Below are positions 35,401-44,800 of a stretch of 64,000 nucleotides of DNA, piece after piece; positions within the stretch are counted from its first letter, which is position 1; every line of letters starts with the position of its first letter. The position numbers were made by a program, and so were the translations under genes. The notes below the pieces were generated by a model that had not been told where the DNA came from, made no database searches, and saw only the letters and a program-made list of their open reading frames with translations. Origin of the DNA: Rheinheimera hassiensis (GTDB lineage Bacteria > Pseudomonadota > Gammaproteobacteria > Enterobacterales > Alteromonadaceae); NCBI RefSeq assembly GCF_022436675.1, contig NZ_JAKUJZ010000002.1:374655-438654 (forward strand). The letters are read 5' to 3'.

Positions 35401-35858
35401 TAACCCGGCACGCCGTCAATGCTATGCAGCCTTATGCCAGCCGGTATCAGGTTGAACTGCAACTGGCATCAGAGCCCGAGCAACCTTTGTGGGTAGAAGC
35501 CGACGCATTAAGGCTCCGGCAGGTAATTGACAACCTTATTTCTAATGCGGTGAAGTTCTCACCTGTGTTAGGTGTGGTAATGGTGCGCCTGATTGAGGTG
35601 CAGCAAAACATACGGTTTGAAGTTGAAGATTTTGGCAATGGTATTCCTATAGAATTTCAAAAGCATATCTTTGGTAAATTTTCTCAGGCAGATTCCTCTG
35701 ACAGCCGGGCAAAAGAAGGCTCAGGGCTTGGCCTGGCTATTTGTAAAAAAATTATCGAAAATCATCATGGTCAGATTGGCTTTACCTCTTCAGCCGGGCA
35801 AGGCAGTGTGTTTTGGTTTAAATTAGCCCAGCAGCATCAACCAGTGTTAACAGACTAA
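32478..35858 (+). CDS. Beta-propeller (Reg_prop / Y_Y_Y) sensor histidine kinase, no receiver domain
   Basis: The open frame is 1126 residues. A signal peptide-like segment ends near residue 55 (CTGASA), so the real start may be TTG or GTG downstream or ATG 32601. Periplasmic two-bladed propeller repeats follow (about 60-700; repeated D-GNIWVGT and GVIWIGT motifs), then a Y_Y_Y domain (about 740-795) and one membrane helix (about 803-823). A coiled coil leads to HisKA with VSHELRTP (His near 902) and HATPase with DNLISNAVKF, DFGNGIP and GSGLGLAI. The protein ends right after the ATPase, lacking the receiver and AraC domains of typical hybrid sensors. No response regulator is adjacent, so partner and ligand are unknown. 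Confidence 0.85.
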   Translation: MLWLVCAAYFNCFNISCLDCQIVSGGILHGQKIGIVFIVRCMLVLLAYCTGASAEQHYVRIGVDDGLPNATIYSVKQDSTGFLWLGSTNSGLLRYDGYRFVEFAVLTDTELQRHQTPDVGVVLIDHADNIWAGTWGLGLSRLDAQTGKLTRYTSDNGLAGNQIQGLMQDADGNIWVGTTSGLSRIDAQFQITNIGQAGLEQSLADQRIWSLTQTPDGVIWIGTSAGLHSWQQNDGLSKVYQLVNHADKALPGNFSRDNEIRAVYALGQQLWIGSRQGLFLFNDQQQFVPVALSQRGEAEPLINILSSDDTTNDLLIGSYSGLYRLSPSHQPGHSVQKAELSNVNIRSILHDSSGVLWLGSRESGLFRNILSTKAFDDISAFSAALGAQKTFSVTAIFKQPDALWLGSPDGIYHVNLPEGDFQFFRIGSRVNAIAATAQGDVYVASDIGLLKYNGTAELEKIDEPFELAKVVNRNVRDLHIDSAGRFYLGMWGEGVIAWQPETQQAKRWLTRLSDNMVGNTVQKLFIGSSQQLWVATRYSGLFQIDLATNKVTQHSTTATSGIKLPHNDIHCVSEYAEQLAVCTREGLLLVNLATDEQKLLTTQDSLPDNDILGVLQQEQKLWVMTPKGLALRPAGQQHFIHYNRNDGMVSSELNTSAVFADDSSILFGAIAGLVVVKPDQLQSNQRIPNPVLSALVIDYQLLQTKPHKQPWDIISLSPDQHTMNFEFSALDYQDPQRNQFQYQLEGIDKGWVVTNERNSAFYANLPVGTYPLWLKASNNHGVFSEPVKVATLSVMPHWWQQNWVIYSLVALVSLLLWLMHQYRLRHVRQINRLLQAAVENKAKAQTVLETRVTERTQALEESSVTLSLRTRQLERSLDELAKTNQELKRLDKLKDEFIATVSHELRTPLTAIRGAIGLIAQKVVAADSALYQDMLQTAQTNSERLAQLINDLLDLQKFAAGTFTLNITRLDISALTRHAVNAMQPYASRYQVELQLASEPEQPLWVEADALRLRQVIDNLISNAVKFSPVLGVVMVRLIEVQQNIRFEVEDFGNGIPIEFQKHIFGKFSQADSSDSRAKEGSGLGLAICKKIIENHHGQIGFTSSAGQGSVFWFKLAQQHQPVLTD

Positions 35859-36088
35859 ACTATTAACAAACGTATTTATCACTGTTCTTCACTTTATAGC
35901 TGTACCCCAAAAAACCATTTTGTTTCTGATAGTTGTCTATTTTTTCTGGAATGGGTTTATCTCATACATTTGTAAATTATTTATAAGACCTTTGTAATGG
36001 TGACAACGGCGGTTATCTGGTTAATTGCTAAGCAGCAGGATGCGGAACGTACAACATGGACCTTAACTTATAATCCAAGGGTACTATA

Positions 36089-37687
36089 ATGAAAAACACG
36101 ATGAAAAAAATGACAACTATACTGGCAGTCGCGTCTGCTGGTTGTTTTGCACTTAGCCTGACGTCGGTAGCGGTAGCAGAAGGTATAAAAAAAGCAGAGC
36201 CGGCAACAGAGCGTGAGTTTAGCCTTGCTGAGCTGACTGAAGATAAATCCAACCGTTACATTATTAAATTTAAAGAACCAGTGGCACAAATGAGTGCCAC
36301 CGGCACAGAGCAGCGTGCTGAATTTTCAGTGCAACGCGCACAACAAGTATTACAAAAAGCCAACGTCAATGCACTGTCGCATTTAAAATCAGTGCACGCC
36401 AGTGTGGCCGAGCTGACACCTAAACAGCTAAAGCTGCTGCAGGCAAATCCTGACGTTGAATACATTGAAGAGGATCATAAACGTTATCTGATGGATGTGA
36501 TCACGCCTATGGCTCAAACCACGCCTTATGGTATTACCATGGTGCAGGCCAATCAGGTTAGTGATGGCAGCGCTGGCAATATTAAATCGTGTGTTATTGA
36601 TACCGGCTGGACCTCGGGCCATGAGGATTTACAAAGCTCAGGCGTGACGGGGTATTCGTTTTCTGGCCATGGTAACTGGTATCAGGACGGTAATGGCCAC
36701 GGCACTCACGTTGCCGGTACTATGGTGGCATTAAACAATAACAGCGGCGTAGTCGGTGTTATTGGCTCAGGTCAGGCTGGTGTGCACATTGTTAAAATCT
36801 TCAATAACTCTGGCAACTGGACCACAGCGTCAAACCTGATCACGGCTATTCAGTCTTGTAAAGATGCTGGTGCGAAAGTGGTAAATATGAGCCTGGGTGG
36901 CGGTTCGTCTAACCAGACTGAAAATACGGCCATGAACAACTTCTACAATGGCGGTATGTTGTTAGTGGCAGCGGCAGGTAATGATGGCAATACCAGTTTC
37001 TCATACCCGGCGTCTTATAATGCTGTGGTATCTGTTGCAGCGGTAAACTCCAGTGGTGTCTTAGCCAGCTTTTCGCAGCGTAACTCTCAGGTAGAAATTT
37101 CCGGCCCGGGCGTTGGCGTTAACTCTACCTGGAACAACGGTGGTTATAACAGCATCAGCGGCACTTCTATGGCATCGCCCCACGTAGCGGGTGTTGCGGC
37201 TTTGGTGTGGAGTAATCACCCGCAATGTACACCGGCACAAATTCGTAATGCGCTTAATGCTACTGCAGAAGACCGTGGGGCAGCCGGGCGTGATACCTCT
37301 TATGGTTGGGGTATTGTTAAAGCGAAAACTGCGCATGATTACCTGACTAACAATGGCTGTGACGGCTCAGGTGGCGGCGAACCGCCTGAAGGCGGTGGTG
37401 CAACTTTCCCTAATTTGTCTGCAGCAAGTGGCCAGTGGTTAAGAGGCAGTTATCAGATCCCGTCAGGCGTATCTGCGGTAACCTTCCAGATCTCCGGTGG
37501 CACAGGTGATGCAGATTTGTATGTGCGTTATGGCAGCGAGCCTACCACAACAGCGTACACATGCCGGCCTTATCTGACCGGCAACAATGAAGTCTGTACC
37601 ATTAATAATCCACAAGCCGGTACCTGGCATGTGGGGGTCCGTGCGTACACGGCCTTTAGTGGTGTAACTTTCAGTTACCAGTACTGA
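36089..37687 (+). CDS. Secreted subtilisin-like (S8) serine protease with PPC domain
   Basis: Extracellular endopeptidase of 532 residues. It has a signal peptide (about 1-30), an inhibitor I9 propeptide (about 55-132), and a catalytic S8 domain (about 145-415). The triad is Asp171 (VIDTG), His204 (NGHGTHVAG) and Ser360 (SGTSMASPH), with oxyanion Asn298 (AAGND). A Gly/Pro-rich linker leads to a C-terminal pre-peptidase PPC domain (about 435-530; GDADLYVRYG, PQAGTWHVGVRAYTAFSG). AGGGTACTATA precedes the ATG. It is monocistronic with a strong terminator. No PEP-CTERM sorting tail is seen. Confidence 0.93.
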   Translation: MKNTMKKMTTILAVASAGCFALSLTSVAVAEGIKKAEPATEREFSLAELTEDKSNRYIIKFKEPVAQMSATGTEQRAEFSVQRAQQVLQKANVNALSHLKSVHASVAELTPKQLKLLQANPDVEYIEEDHKRYLMDVITPMAQTTPYGITMVQANQVSDGSAGNIKSCVIDTGWTSGHEDLQSSGVTGYSFSGHGNWYQDGNGHGTHVAGTMVALNNNSGVVGVIGSGQAGVHIVKIFNNSGNWTTASNLITAIQSCKDAGAKVVNMSLGGGSSNQTENTAMNNFYNGGMLLVAAAGNDGNTSFSYPASYNAVVSVAAVNSSGVLASFSQRNSQVEISGPGVGVNSTWNNGGYNSISGTSMASPHVAGVAALVWSNHPQCTPAQIRNALNATAEDRGAAGRDTSYGWGIVKAKTAHDYLTNNGCDGSGGGEPPEGGGATFPNLSAASGQWLRGSYQIPSGVSAVTFQISGGTGDADLYVRYGSEPTTTAYTCRPYLTGNNEVCTINNPQAGTWHVGVRAYTAFSGVTFSYQY

Positions 37688-37694
37688 TAAAAGC

Positions 37695-37727
37695 AAACAG
37701 GCCGGTTTGGTTCCGGCCTGTTTTTTT
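37695..37727 (+). terminator. Terminator after the S8 protease gene
   Basis: AAACAGGCCGG pairs with CCGGCCTGTTT around a 7-base loop, followed by further Ts. It slightly overlaps the end of the convergent trhA gene. Confidence 0.88.
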
Positions 37728-38367
37728 ACACTGGTAGTACGTAATAATACACCGCGAAAAAATGCAGTACGCTGCCACCTAGCACAAATAAGTGCCAGAT
37801 AGCATGGTGCATAAAAAGACGTTTCCAAGCGTAAAATATAACGCCAAAAGAGTAACTTAAACCTCCGGCAAGTAATAATAATAAGCCACCGGTCTCAACG
37901 TGGTTCAGCATCGGCTGTATGGCAATAATCACCAGCCAACCCATACCCAGATACAGGCCTAATGACAATTTTTTGTATTTTAGTGCAGTAGCCAGCTCTA
38001 TTATTACCCCCACTAATGCCACCAGCCAGATCAGGCCAAACAGCGGCAGGCCCCAGTTATCACGTAAATTCACCAGTGTAAAAGGGGTGTAGGTGCCGGC
38101 AATCAGAATAAAGATTGCTGCATGGTCAAGCTGCCGCAGACGACGTTTAATTTCAATACGGTGAATAGAGTGGTATAGCGTGGAGCTGCTGTACAGCAGG
38201 ATCAGGCTACCGCCATAAACAACACTGCTAAACAGACGCCAGTTGTCATTGGCCTGCACAGATAACTGCCACATTAATATCAGCGCAACAACGCTGAGTA
38301 GTGCCCCAATACCGTGGCTTATGGCATGTAAGTGTTCTTCAATTGGAGAGTAGTGAGTGGTTGTCAT
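37726..38367 (-). CDS. trhA: Hemolysin III / TrhA family membrane protein
   Basis: Seven-helix PAQR-like inner-membrane protein of 213 residues; E. coli YqfA/TrhA is linked to membrane energetics and lipid homeostasis. It has EEHLHAISHGIGALLS, SSSTLYHSIH, LDHAAIFILIAGTYTPF and the C-terminal HHAIWHLFVLGGSVLHFFAV. The conserved histidines are those of the metal site of this fold. The hemolysin name is historical; haemolytic activity should not be assumed. The last bases of the gene are shared with the terminator of the convergent protease. Confidence 0.92.
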   Translation of the reverse strand: MTTTHYSPIEEHLHAISHGIGALLSVVALILMWQLSVQANDNWRLFSSVVYGGSLILLYSSSTLYHSIHRIEIKRRLRQLDHAAIFILIAGTYTPFTLVNLRDNWGLPLFGLIWLVALVGVIIELATALKYKKLSLGLYLGMGWLVIIAIQPMLNHVETGGLLLLLAGGLSYSFGVIFYAWKRLFMHHAIWHLFVLGGSVLHFFAVYYYVLPV

Positions 38368-38475
38368 ATCAGGTTACCAGCGAAAGCATGCTGCATCTTA
38401 GCATGACATAGCCCGCTGCCAAGCTGTTACCGGGCAACAATTGCCGTTAGAATGCCAGTTTTATCCGGAGGAGCT

Positions 38476-39735
38476 ATGCCCCTTAGTAAGGTGCCATTAT
38501 TAATTATAATTGGTTATGTCTGGCCTGAACCAAACTCGTCTGCAGCCGGTTACCGTATGCTGAGTTTAATTAAGCTGTTTTTGGCCAGGGGCTGGCAAGT
38601 GACCTTTGCCAGCGCGGCCGAGCCGGGGCAGCATCGTTATCCGCTGGCAGAGCTGGGCGTAACTGAGCGTAGTATCAGTTTAAACGACAGTAGCTTTGAT
38701 CAGTGGATAAGCCAGAGCATGCCTGCGGCCGTGATGTTTGATCGCTTTATGCTTGAAGAGCAATTTGGCTGGCGGGTAGAGCAGGCCTGCGCACAGGCGC
38801 TGCGTATTCTGGATATGGAAGATTGTCACGCGCTGCGTGATGCCCGTCAGCACAGTTCTAATGCCGGTAAAGAAATGGCTGCAGAGGATTTAAATTCAGA
38901 ACTGGCGCTGCGTGAAATAGCCGCTATTTATCGCTGTGATATAACATTGGTCATTTCAGAGTTTGAACTGCAGTTATTGCAGCAACATTATCAGGTGTCA
39001 CCGGCGTTGCTGTGTTACTGCCCGTTTTTGCTTGATGAATTGCCATTAACACCCGGGCCGGATTTTGCCGCAAGGCAACACTTTATTGCCATCGGCAACT
39101 TTCGCCATGCACCCAACTGGCACTCTGTATTGTGGTTAAAGCAGGAAATCTGGCCGTTAGTCCGCCAGCAGCTGCCGCAGGCTGAGCTGCATATTTATGG
39201 TGCTTATCCGCCGCCCAAAGCCACAGCGTTGCACAACGCAAAGCAGGGCTTTTTAATCAAAGGCTGGGCCGATGATGCCTTAGCGGTAATGCAGCACGCC
39301 CGGGTGTGTTTGGCGCCACTGGCATTTGGTGCCGGTTTAAAAGGTAAGTTGCTGGATGCTATGCGTTGCGGCACGCCCAATGTTACCACCGCGGTGGGGG
39401 CTGAGGGTATGACACTTGAAGGCGACTGGGGCGGTGTTATTGCACAAGACAGCAATACTATTGCTCAGGCGGCAGTAGCATTGTATCAACAGCCAGAATT
39501 GTGGCACCGTTTACAAACAAAAGGCTTTGATATAGTACAAAAAAAATTTAGCCTGGCTCAGCATGAATCGCGTATTTGGCACCAGCTTAATGTGGTTATG
39601 CAGGATTTACAGCGGCACCGTCAGGCGAATTTCACCGGACTTATGCTCAGACACCATAACTACCGCAGTACTAAATTTATGGGGCAGTGGATTGAAGTAA
39701 AAACGCGTCTGGCTGCATTAACACAGCCAGACTAA
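38476..39735 (+). CDS. Glycosyltransferase, GT-B fold (GT4-like)
   Basis: From the ATG at 38476, with GGAGGAG just upstream, the protein is 419 residues; an in-frame GTG/ATG further upstream adds only non-conserved residues. The N-terminal half shows a sugar-transferase start (LLIIIGYVWPEPNSSAAGYRML). The C-terminal half has FIAIGNFRHAPNW and the nucleotide-sugar-binding AFGAGLKGKLLDAMRCGTP followed by TAVGAEGM. It lies alone, 6 bp from the convergent next gene and with no polysaccharide cluster around it, so donor and acceptor are unknown. Confidence 0.82.
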   Translation: MPLSKVPLLIIIGYVWPEPNSSAAGYRMLSLIKLFLARGWQVTFASAAEPGQHRYPLAELGVTERSISLNDSSFDQWISQSMPAAVMFDRFMLEEQFGWRVEQACAQALRILDMEDCHALRDARQHSSNAGKEMAAEDLNSELALREIAAIYRCDITLVISEFELQLLQQHYQVSPALLCYCPFLLDELPLTPGPDFAARQHFIAIGNFRHAPNWHSVLWLKQEIWPLVRQQLPQAELHIYGAYPPPKATALHNAKQGFLIKGWADDALAVMQHARVCLAPLAFGAGLKGKLLDAMRCGTPNVTTAVGAEGMTLEGDWGGVIAQDSNTIAQAAVALYQQPELWHRLQTKGFDIVQKKFSLAQHESRIWHQLNVVMQDLQRHRQANFTGLMLRHHNYRSTKFMGQWIEVKTRLAALTQPD

Positions 39736-39741
39736 CGCTGT

Positions 39742-40143
39742 TTAACGATAGCCTCGGGGCTGGCGTTGTTTGTCATCTAACTGTGCTGCCCAGATATCAG
39801 CCGCAGACTGGCCATTACCACTTTTAGTCTTGGCTGCTTTTGCGGGCTTGGCGGCAGCTTTTTTAGCCGGCTTTTTAGCTGGTTTGGCTGCGGCTTTGGC
39901 CGGTGCAGCTTTTTTCTCTGCTGCCGGTTTGGCTTTAGCGGTACTTTTGGTTGCACTTTGAGCTGCACCTTTGTCGGCACTGTAACTTGCACCTAATTCA
40001 GCCAGCTCTGCCAGACGGAGATTCTTACCACCATCTACGCTAAACCAGCCGGGTTTTTGTTCCAGTTGCGGCGCTTTACCAAATGCAGCTTTATAAGCAG
40101 CGGTAAACTCGGCAACAACCTGATCTTTGTCCAATTTACTCAT
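39742..40143 (-). CDS. Small protein with histone-H1-like Lys/Ala/Pro-rich tail
   Basis: The protein has 133 residues. The N-terminal half is a small conserved-looking domain (VVAEFTAAYKAAFGKAPQLE, PGWFSVDGGKNLRLAELAEL). The second half (about 64-108) is a low-complexity tail of Lys, Ala and Pro with PAKKPAKKAAAKPAKAAK, like the C-terminal tail of histone H1 and of bacterial AlgP/HC1-type proteins. A short end ADIWAAQLDDKQRQPRGYR follows. AAGGA lies upstream of the ATG. DNA or RNA binding through the tail is an inference; the family is not one I can name. An H-NS-like or ribosome-associated role is equally possible. Confidence 0.75.
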   Translation of the reverse strand: MSKLDKDQVVAEFTAAYKAAFGKAPQLEQKPGWFSVDGGKNLRLAELAELGASYSADKGAAQSATKSTAKAKPAAEKKAAPAKAAAKPAKKPAKKAAAKPAKAAKTKSGNGQSAADIWAAQLDDKQRQPRGYR

Positions 40144-40279
40144 ACGGATCCTTAACAGACGTTATTTAAGCAACTAGCTCGCTATTTATACAACATTTTG
40201 CCACTGTTAGACAAATGTGCCTGATTTTTTTACCTGTTGCAGTACAATGCGGCTATTAACAGCAGCGGAAAACCAGTTG

Positions 40280-41041
40280 ATGATAGATCGCGACCAGTTA
40301 GTTAAATTTCTGAACAACGAATTACAAAGTGAAAAAATCCGGGATTATTGCCCCAATGGTTTACAGGTTGAGGGTAAAGCTAATATTAGCCGTATTGTCA
40401 CCGGGGTTACCGCCAGCCAGGCGTTACTTGATGCTGCGGTTGCGGTTAATGCCGATGCAATACTGGTGCACCACGGTTATTTTTGGAAAAACGAAACTGC
40501 CCAGGTAACCGGCATCAAGAAAAAACGTCTGCAAACGCTGCTATGTCATGATATCAATTTACTGGCCTATCATTTACCGCTGGATGTGCACCCGTCACTT
40601 GGCAATAACGCGCAGTTAGGTTTGTTACTTAGCGCGCAAAATATCACGGCTGTTGCCGCAGCCGAGCCAAACGGTGTGCTGATGCAGGGCGAGCTGGCGG
40701 CCGGGTTAAGTGCAAAGCATATAGCAAAGCAACTGGAAAACACCTTAGGTCGCAAGGTATTGCTGCACGCCATTGACAATAATGCGGCTGTCAGCAAACT
40801 TGCCTGGTGTACCGGTGGTGGCCAGGGCTATATTGAACAGGCAGCCGCTGCTGGTGCCCAGTTGTTTATCAGCGGTGAAGTGTCGGAGCAAACGATTCAT
40901 TTATCGCGTGAGCTGGGCATTCATTTTATTGCCGCCGGCCATCATGCGACAGAGCGGTATGGCGTAAAAGCGCTGGGCGAATTTATCGCCCGCCAATTGG
41001 GGCTTGAAGTGCAATTTATTGATATTGATAACCCGGCATGA
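40280..41041 (+). CDS. Nif3-like dinuclear metal centre protein (YbgI family)
   Basis: The protein is 253 residues from ATG 40280 (E. coli YbgI is 247); an upstream in-frame start at 40217 adds unconserved residues. It has DYCPNGLQVEGK, a metal-ligand HHGYFWK near 75-81, YHLPLDVHPSLGNNAQLG near 105 and the C-terminal AGHHATERYGVKALG. The family binds two metal ions and is widespread; proposed roles include GTP cyclohydrolase I-like activity, but this is not settled. Its stop overlaps the cmoM start (ATGA), indicating translational coupling. Confidence 0.9.
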   Translation: MIDRDQLVKFLNNELQSEKIRDYCPNGLQVEGKANISRIVTGVTASQALLDAAVAVNADAILVHHGYFWKNETAQVTGIKKKRLQTLLCHDINLLAYHLPLDVHPSLGNNAQLGLLLSAQNITAVAAAEPNGVLMQGELAAGLSAKHIAKQLENTLGRKVLLHAIDNNAAVSKLAWCTGGGQGYIEQAAAAGAQLFISGEVSEQTIHLSRELGIHFIAAGHHATERYGVKALGEFIARQLGLEVQFIDIDNPA

Positions 41042-41805
41042 AGCAAAAAACCGATCGTAGCTTTGATGGCATAGCCGCCAAATTTAGCCGCAACATCTAT
41101 AGCAGTACCAAAGGTAAGCTGCGCCAGTTGGTGCTGTTGCGTGATTTAGCAGAACTTGATGTATTGCACCAGCCTTGTCAAATCCTTGATGTTGGGGCGG
41201 GCCAGGGCCAGTTAGCGCTGGCATTAGCCGGGCAGGGGCATAGCGTGCATCTGACCGATATTTCTGCCGAGATGCTGCAACTGGCGCAGCAGCAAGCCAT
41301 AGAACAGGGAATGGCGCAGTTAACATTTAGTCAGATAGGGCTGGCTGAGCTGGCGGCAACGCACAAGCAGCAGTATAAGCTGGTGTTGTGTCATGCCATG
41401 CTGGAGTGGCTGGCCCAGCCACAGTTGGCCATTGCCCAGCTCCGGCAGTTGGTAACACCGGGCGGGATATTATCGTTGATGTTTTACAACAAAGATGCCA
41501 AGCGCTTTGGCAATATCTTGTTTGGTAATTTTGATTATGTTGCAGCAGATTTTCAGGTAAAGAAAAAGGTCAGTTTAAACCCGCAGCATCCGTTGGCGCC
41601 GCAGGACGTATTGCATTGGTGTACACAGGCCGGTTTTAGCGTGCTGGGTAAAACCGGCGTGCGTTGTTTTCATGATTACCTGCTGGATCGCACTTTGCAG
41701 CAGAGCCAGTTTGAACAACTGCTGACACTGGAGCTACAGTACAACCGCACTGAGCCCTATGCCTCGCTGGGACGCTATCAGCATTTATTGCTCAGGGCCG
41801 ATTAG
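41038..41805 (+). CDS. cmoM: tRNA 5-carboxymethoxyuridine methyltransferase CmoM
   Basis: SAM-dependent methylation of cmo5U34 to mcmo5U34 in tRNA. The protein is 255 residues. SFDGIAAKFSRNIYSSTKGKLRQ is the CmoM/SmtA N-terminal signature. The class I methyltransferase motif is LDVGAGQGQLAL near 56, followed by LTDISAEMLQLA and LCHAMLEWLAQP. The start overlaps the nif3-like gene by 4 bp and the end overlaps the convergent tamB gene by 4 bp. Confidence 0.92.
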   Translation: MKQKTDRSFDGIAAKFSRNIYSSTKGKLRQLVLLRDLAELDVLHQPCQILDVGAGQGQLALALAGQGHSVHLTDISAEMLQLAQQQAIEQGMAQLTFSQIGLAELAATHKQQYKLVLCHAMLEWLAQPQLAIAQLRQLVTPGGILSLMFYNKDAKRFGNILFGNFDYVAADFQVKKKVSLNPQHPLAPQDVLHWCTQAGFSVLGKTGVRCFHDYLLDRTLQQSQFEQLLTLELQYNRTEPYASLGRYQHLLLRAD

Positions 41806-44800
41806 TCAAATTCAAATTTGTACAGTAAATCAACGGCGTTATCCAGACTGGTGACGGCTTCCAGATACAAGCTGCGCATCAGCCGGTAGCGTAGGGTAAA
41901 TTCACCGATGGCATTAAAAATGCCATAGCCGTATTTTATTTGCAGATCGCGTGACAAATAACCACTCACTGTTACCTGAGAGTTATCGCCTGCACCAGCA
42001 GTATCAAGAGTCAGGTCGCGCACGCCAAAGGCCTCGCCTAGTTCGCCCACTAAAGCACCGGTAGACGAGATAGACATACCAATCAGGCTGGTGGTCAGTG
42101 CTGAACTGGTACTGCCGGAGTCACTGCCGATGTCGCGGCCCATTAGCAAATAGGCCAGCGCATTAGCCTGAGGTTTTGCCGGCTCAGAGAATATCGTGAT
42201 GGTGGGCTCATCTGCCGGGCCGGTAACCCGAATACCGGCAATGACAGCATCCTCCATGTTGTCAGGGTTGCGGATAGCCTCAACATTTAAAAAGGGCTGG
42301 TCTGATGGGCCATTAAAATTCATTTTGCCCTGACGGATCAGCAAATCCTGGCCATACGCACGAAAGGTGCCGTTTTGCAGGTTTACATCACCATTTACCG
42401 TAGGTTGCTGGTTAGGCTGCTGGCGTACGCGTAAATTACCGCTGAGGCGGGTTTCCAGACCAAAAGCCGATAAGTGCACTCTTTTGCCAAGTACGACATT
42501 AATATCGGTTTGCAGCGCAAAGGCGGCTTTTTCTTCTGTCGGTATTGGTTGTAGCTCTTCATCCAGCAACACCGTATCGTCCGATAACCCAACCGCAGTT
42601 TGCGGCAGGCTGTCAATGCTGATCCGCGCAAAAGGAATTTGCACTGTACCTTTAACTGATGTCAGGCCGGGTTTGGCGCTCAGCGTTAAGTCTGGCGCTA
42701 TTTGCAGCCGTGCCTGAGGAATTTGCAGGCTCAGCTCATCACCTTTCACTTTAAGTGCTGCTTGCCAGTTATCCAGTTGTGGCCATTGTGCATCGCCATT
42801 GAGGTTAATCTCGCCTTTGCTGGTACTCACCAGGCCATCGATTGTGGCTTGTTGCCCGGCAAACTTCAGTTCTATGTTGGCATCAGTGACATCCAGCGGC
42901 GCCTGTCTGCCAGAGAGTTTAAACCCGCTAAGTGCCAGGTTGCCGTTAATGGCCGGGTTGGTTAAGTCGCCATTAAAGCGCAGGTCGCTGTTAAGCATGC
43001 CGGCAAGCTCACTGCTTTGATCCAGCAGGGGTTGTAAAAAAGCCAGGCTGAATTGTTGCAGCAGCAGTCTGCCTTCTACATTACGCGAGGATGATTGTAC
43101 GTCGGTGATGGTGGCTTCAGTTTGCAAGCTGGCGTTGTTATCAAGCTGCAATTGCAAAGTACTGGTTAAGGTATCTTTGGCCAGTGCGGCTTCCAGTTTC
43201 CAGTTTTGCCAGCCCAGTGTCAGTGGTTGTTCAATCTGATATTGCCAGTTGCCACTGCTGCCACTGAGTTTAACCTGTGCTTGTGGCTGTTTGCCTTGCT
43301 GCCAGTTGGCACTGACTTGTGCATCGGCACTGCCTTGTAGTGCCATCTGTTCAGGTAAAAAGCCATCCAGTGCCGACAGGGCAAACTGCTGTAGCGCAAG
43401 GTCCAGCTCTATATGCTCCGCACTGAGTTTTAGTGGTTTAACAGCACATAAATTTGCCGGTTTCTGTTGCCAGCAGTGCGGCTGTACTGTTAAGCGCGCA
43501 CTGGCAAAGCGGTAATCCAGAGCTGTACTGTCAACCAGTTGCCAGGGCCCCAGCAGGCTGTCCAGTTGCGCAGATACCAGTTTGCCTTGCCAGTACTCGC
43601 CGGCTTTTAAGCTGCCGCTCATTTCAATGCTGGCGTTGTGCTGCGGGCCGGTCAGTTCCAGCGTTAGTTGATGGCGTAACTCTGTGCCGTTAAGTGTCAG
43701 GTTTAACTGGTCAACACTTTGCTGCTGATATGTGCCGTTAATAGCCTGTAGTGACAGCGCCGTCGTCAGGTTATGCTCGCTGCTTAAACTAAGATCCGTA
43801 TCCAGAGTTAACTGCTCCAGGCTGGCTTCCTGCCAGTGCAAGTCGCGGGCATTAAGCTTACCTGTAAGCTGCGGTGTTTCACGCCTACCGCTTAGTTGGA
43901 AATTTGCACTGATATCGCCGCTGGCACCGCTTATGGTTTGCTCCAGTGTTGGGATGGCAATATCCATTGCCAGTTGCCAGTCTTTATCCAGCGAGCCTGT
44001 CAATTGGATCTGGTTTTGCGCATGGCGCAGTGTCAGGCCGGGGGTATTTATCTGGTAGTCGCCTTGTCCGCTGCTGTCTGCAGCAGTGAGGCTGCCTTCA
44101 AGCAACAGTTTATAATCACGTAAAGTGCCATTAAGCTTAAATTCGGGCAGTGCCAGTTGCCAACCACCTTGCTCAGTCAGGTTACCGTTAAACTGCATAT
44201 TGCCATTTAGCTCACCGCTATAATCCGGCCAGAACTGGCCCGGTTGGATCTGCGTTAATTGTAAGTTGCCCAGCCAGGTTAATTGCTGCTGCCAGCTAAG
44301 CTCTGCCGCAGCGCGAAGCTCACCGCCAAGGGTGTTAACAGTCAGGCTTTCCAGCGTCGCGCCAGTTAAGGTGCTGTGGCCGTTTAATTGCACTGTAGTT
44401 TGTGGTAGCTGCTTACCGTTTAATGCTAACTGGCCGGAAAACAGCAGTTGCTTCAGGCTGCCGTTTGCCATCATTTCCAGTTGGCTTAACTGTATATCTG
44501 CTTTCCCCGACAGCGGCCATTGTAACTGTTCGGCATTTAAGCTGGCGCGCAGCGGCAGTGTATTATCCAGCAGGTTAAACCATAAAGATAAGTCAGCTTC
44601 AAGCAACTCAGTGGCATAGGCTTGCAGCTGCAAATCGGCCAGCGTGCCATCCAGTGTTACGCGCAGCTGTTGTCCTGCCAGTTGTGTATCTTGCATCCGC
44701 AATCTGATATCGGCTTTGAGCGGATAATTACCGCTGGGCTGAATACTGGCAGACGCATTAAGGGTGGCCAGCGGGTGGTTTATATCCAGTTGGGTCAGGT

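Noticed and set aside
43732-44058. Plus-strand open frames across the tamB region
   Set aside because: Many such frames lie opposite the long tamB gene. None has a ribosome binding site or recognisable motif, and tamB is continuous and full length.
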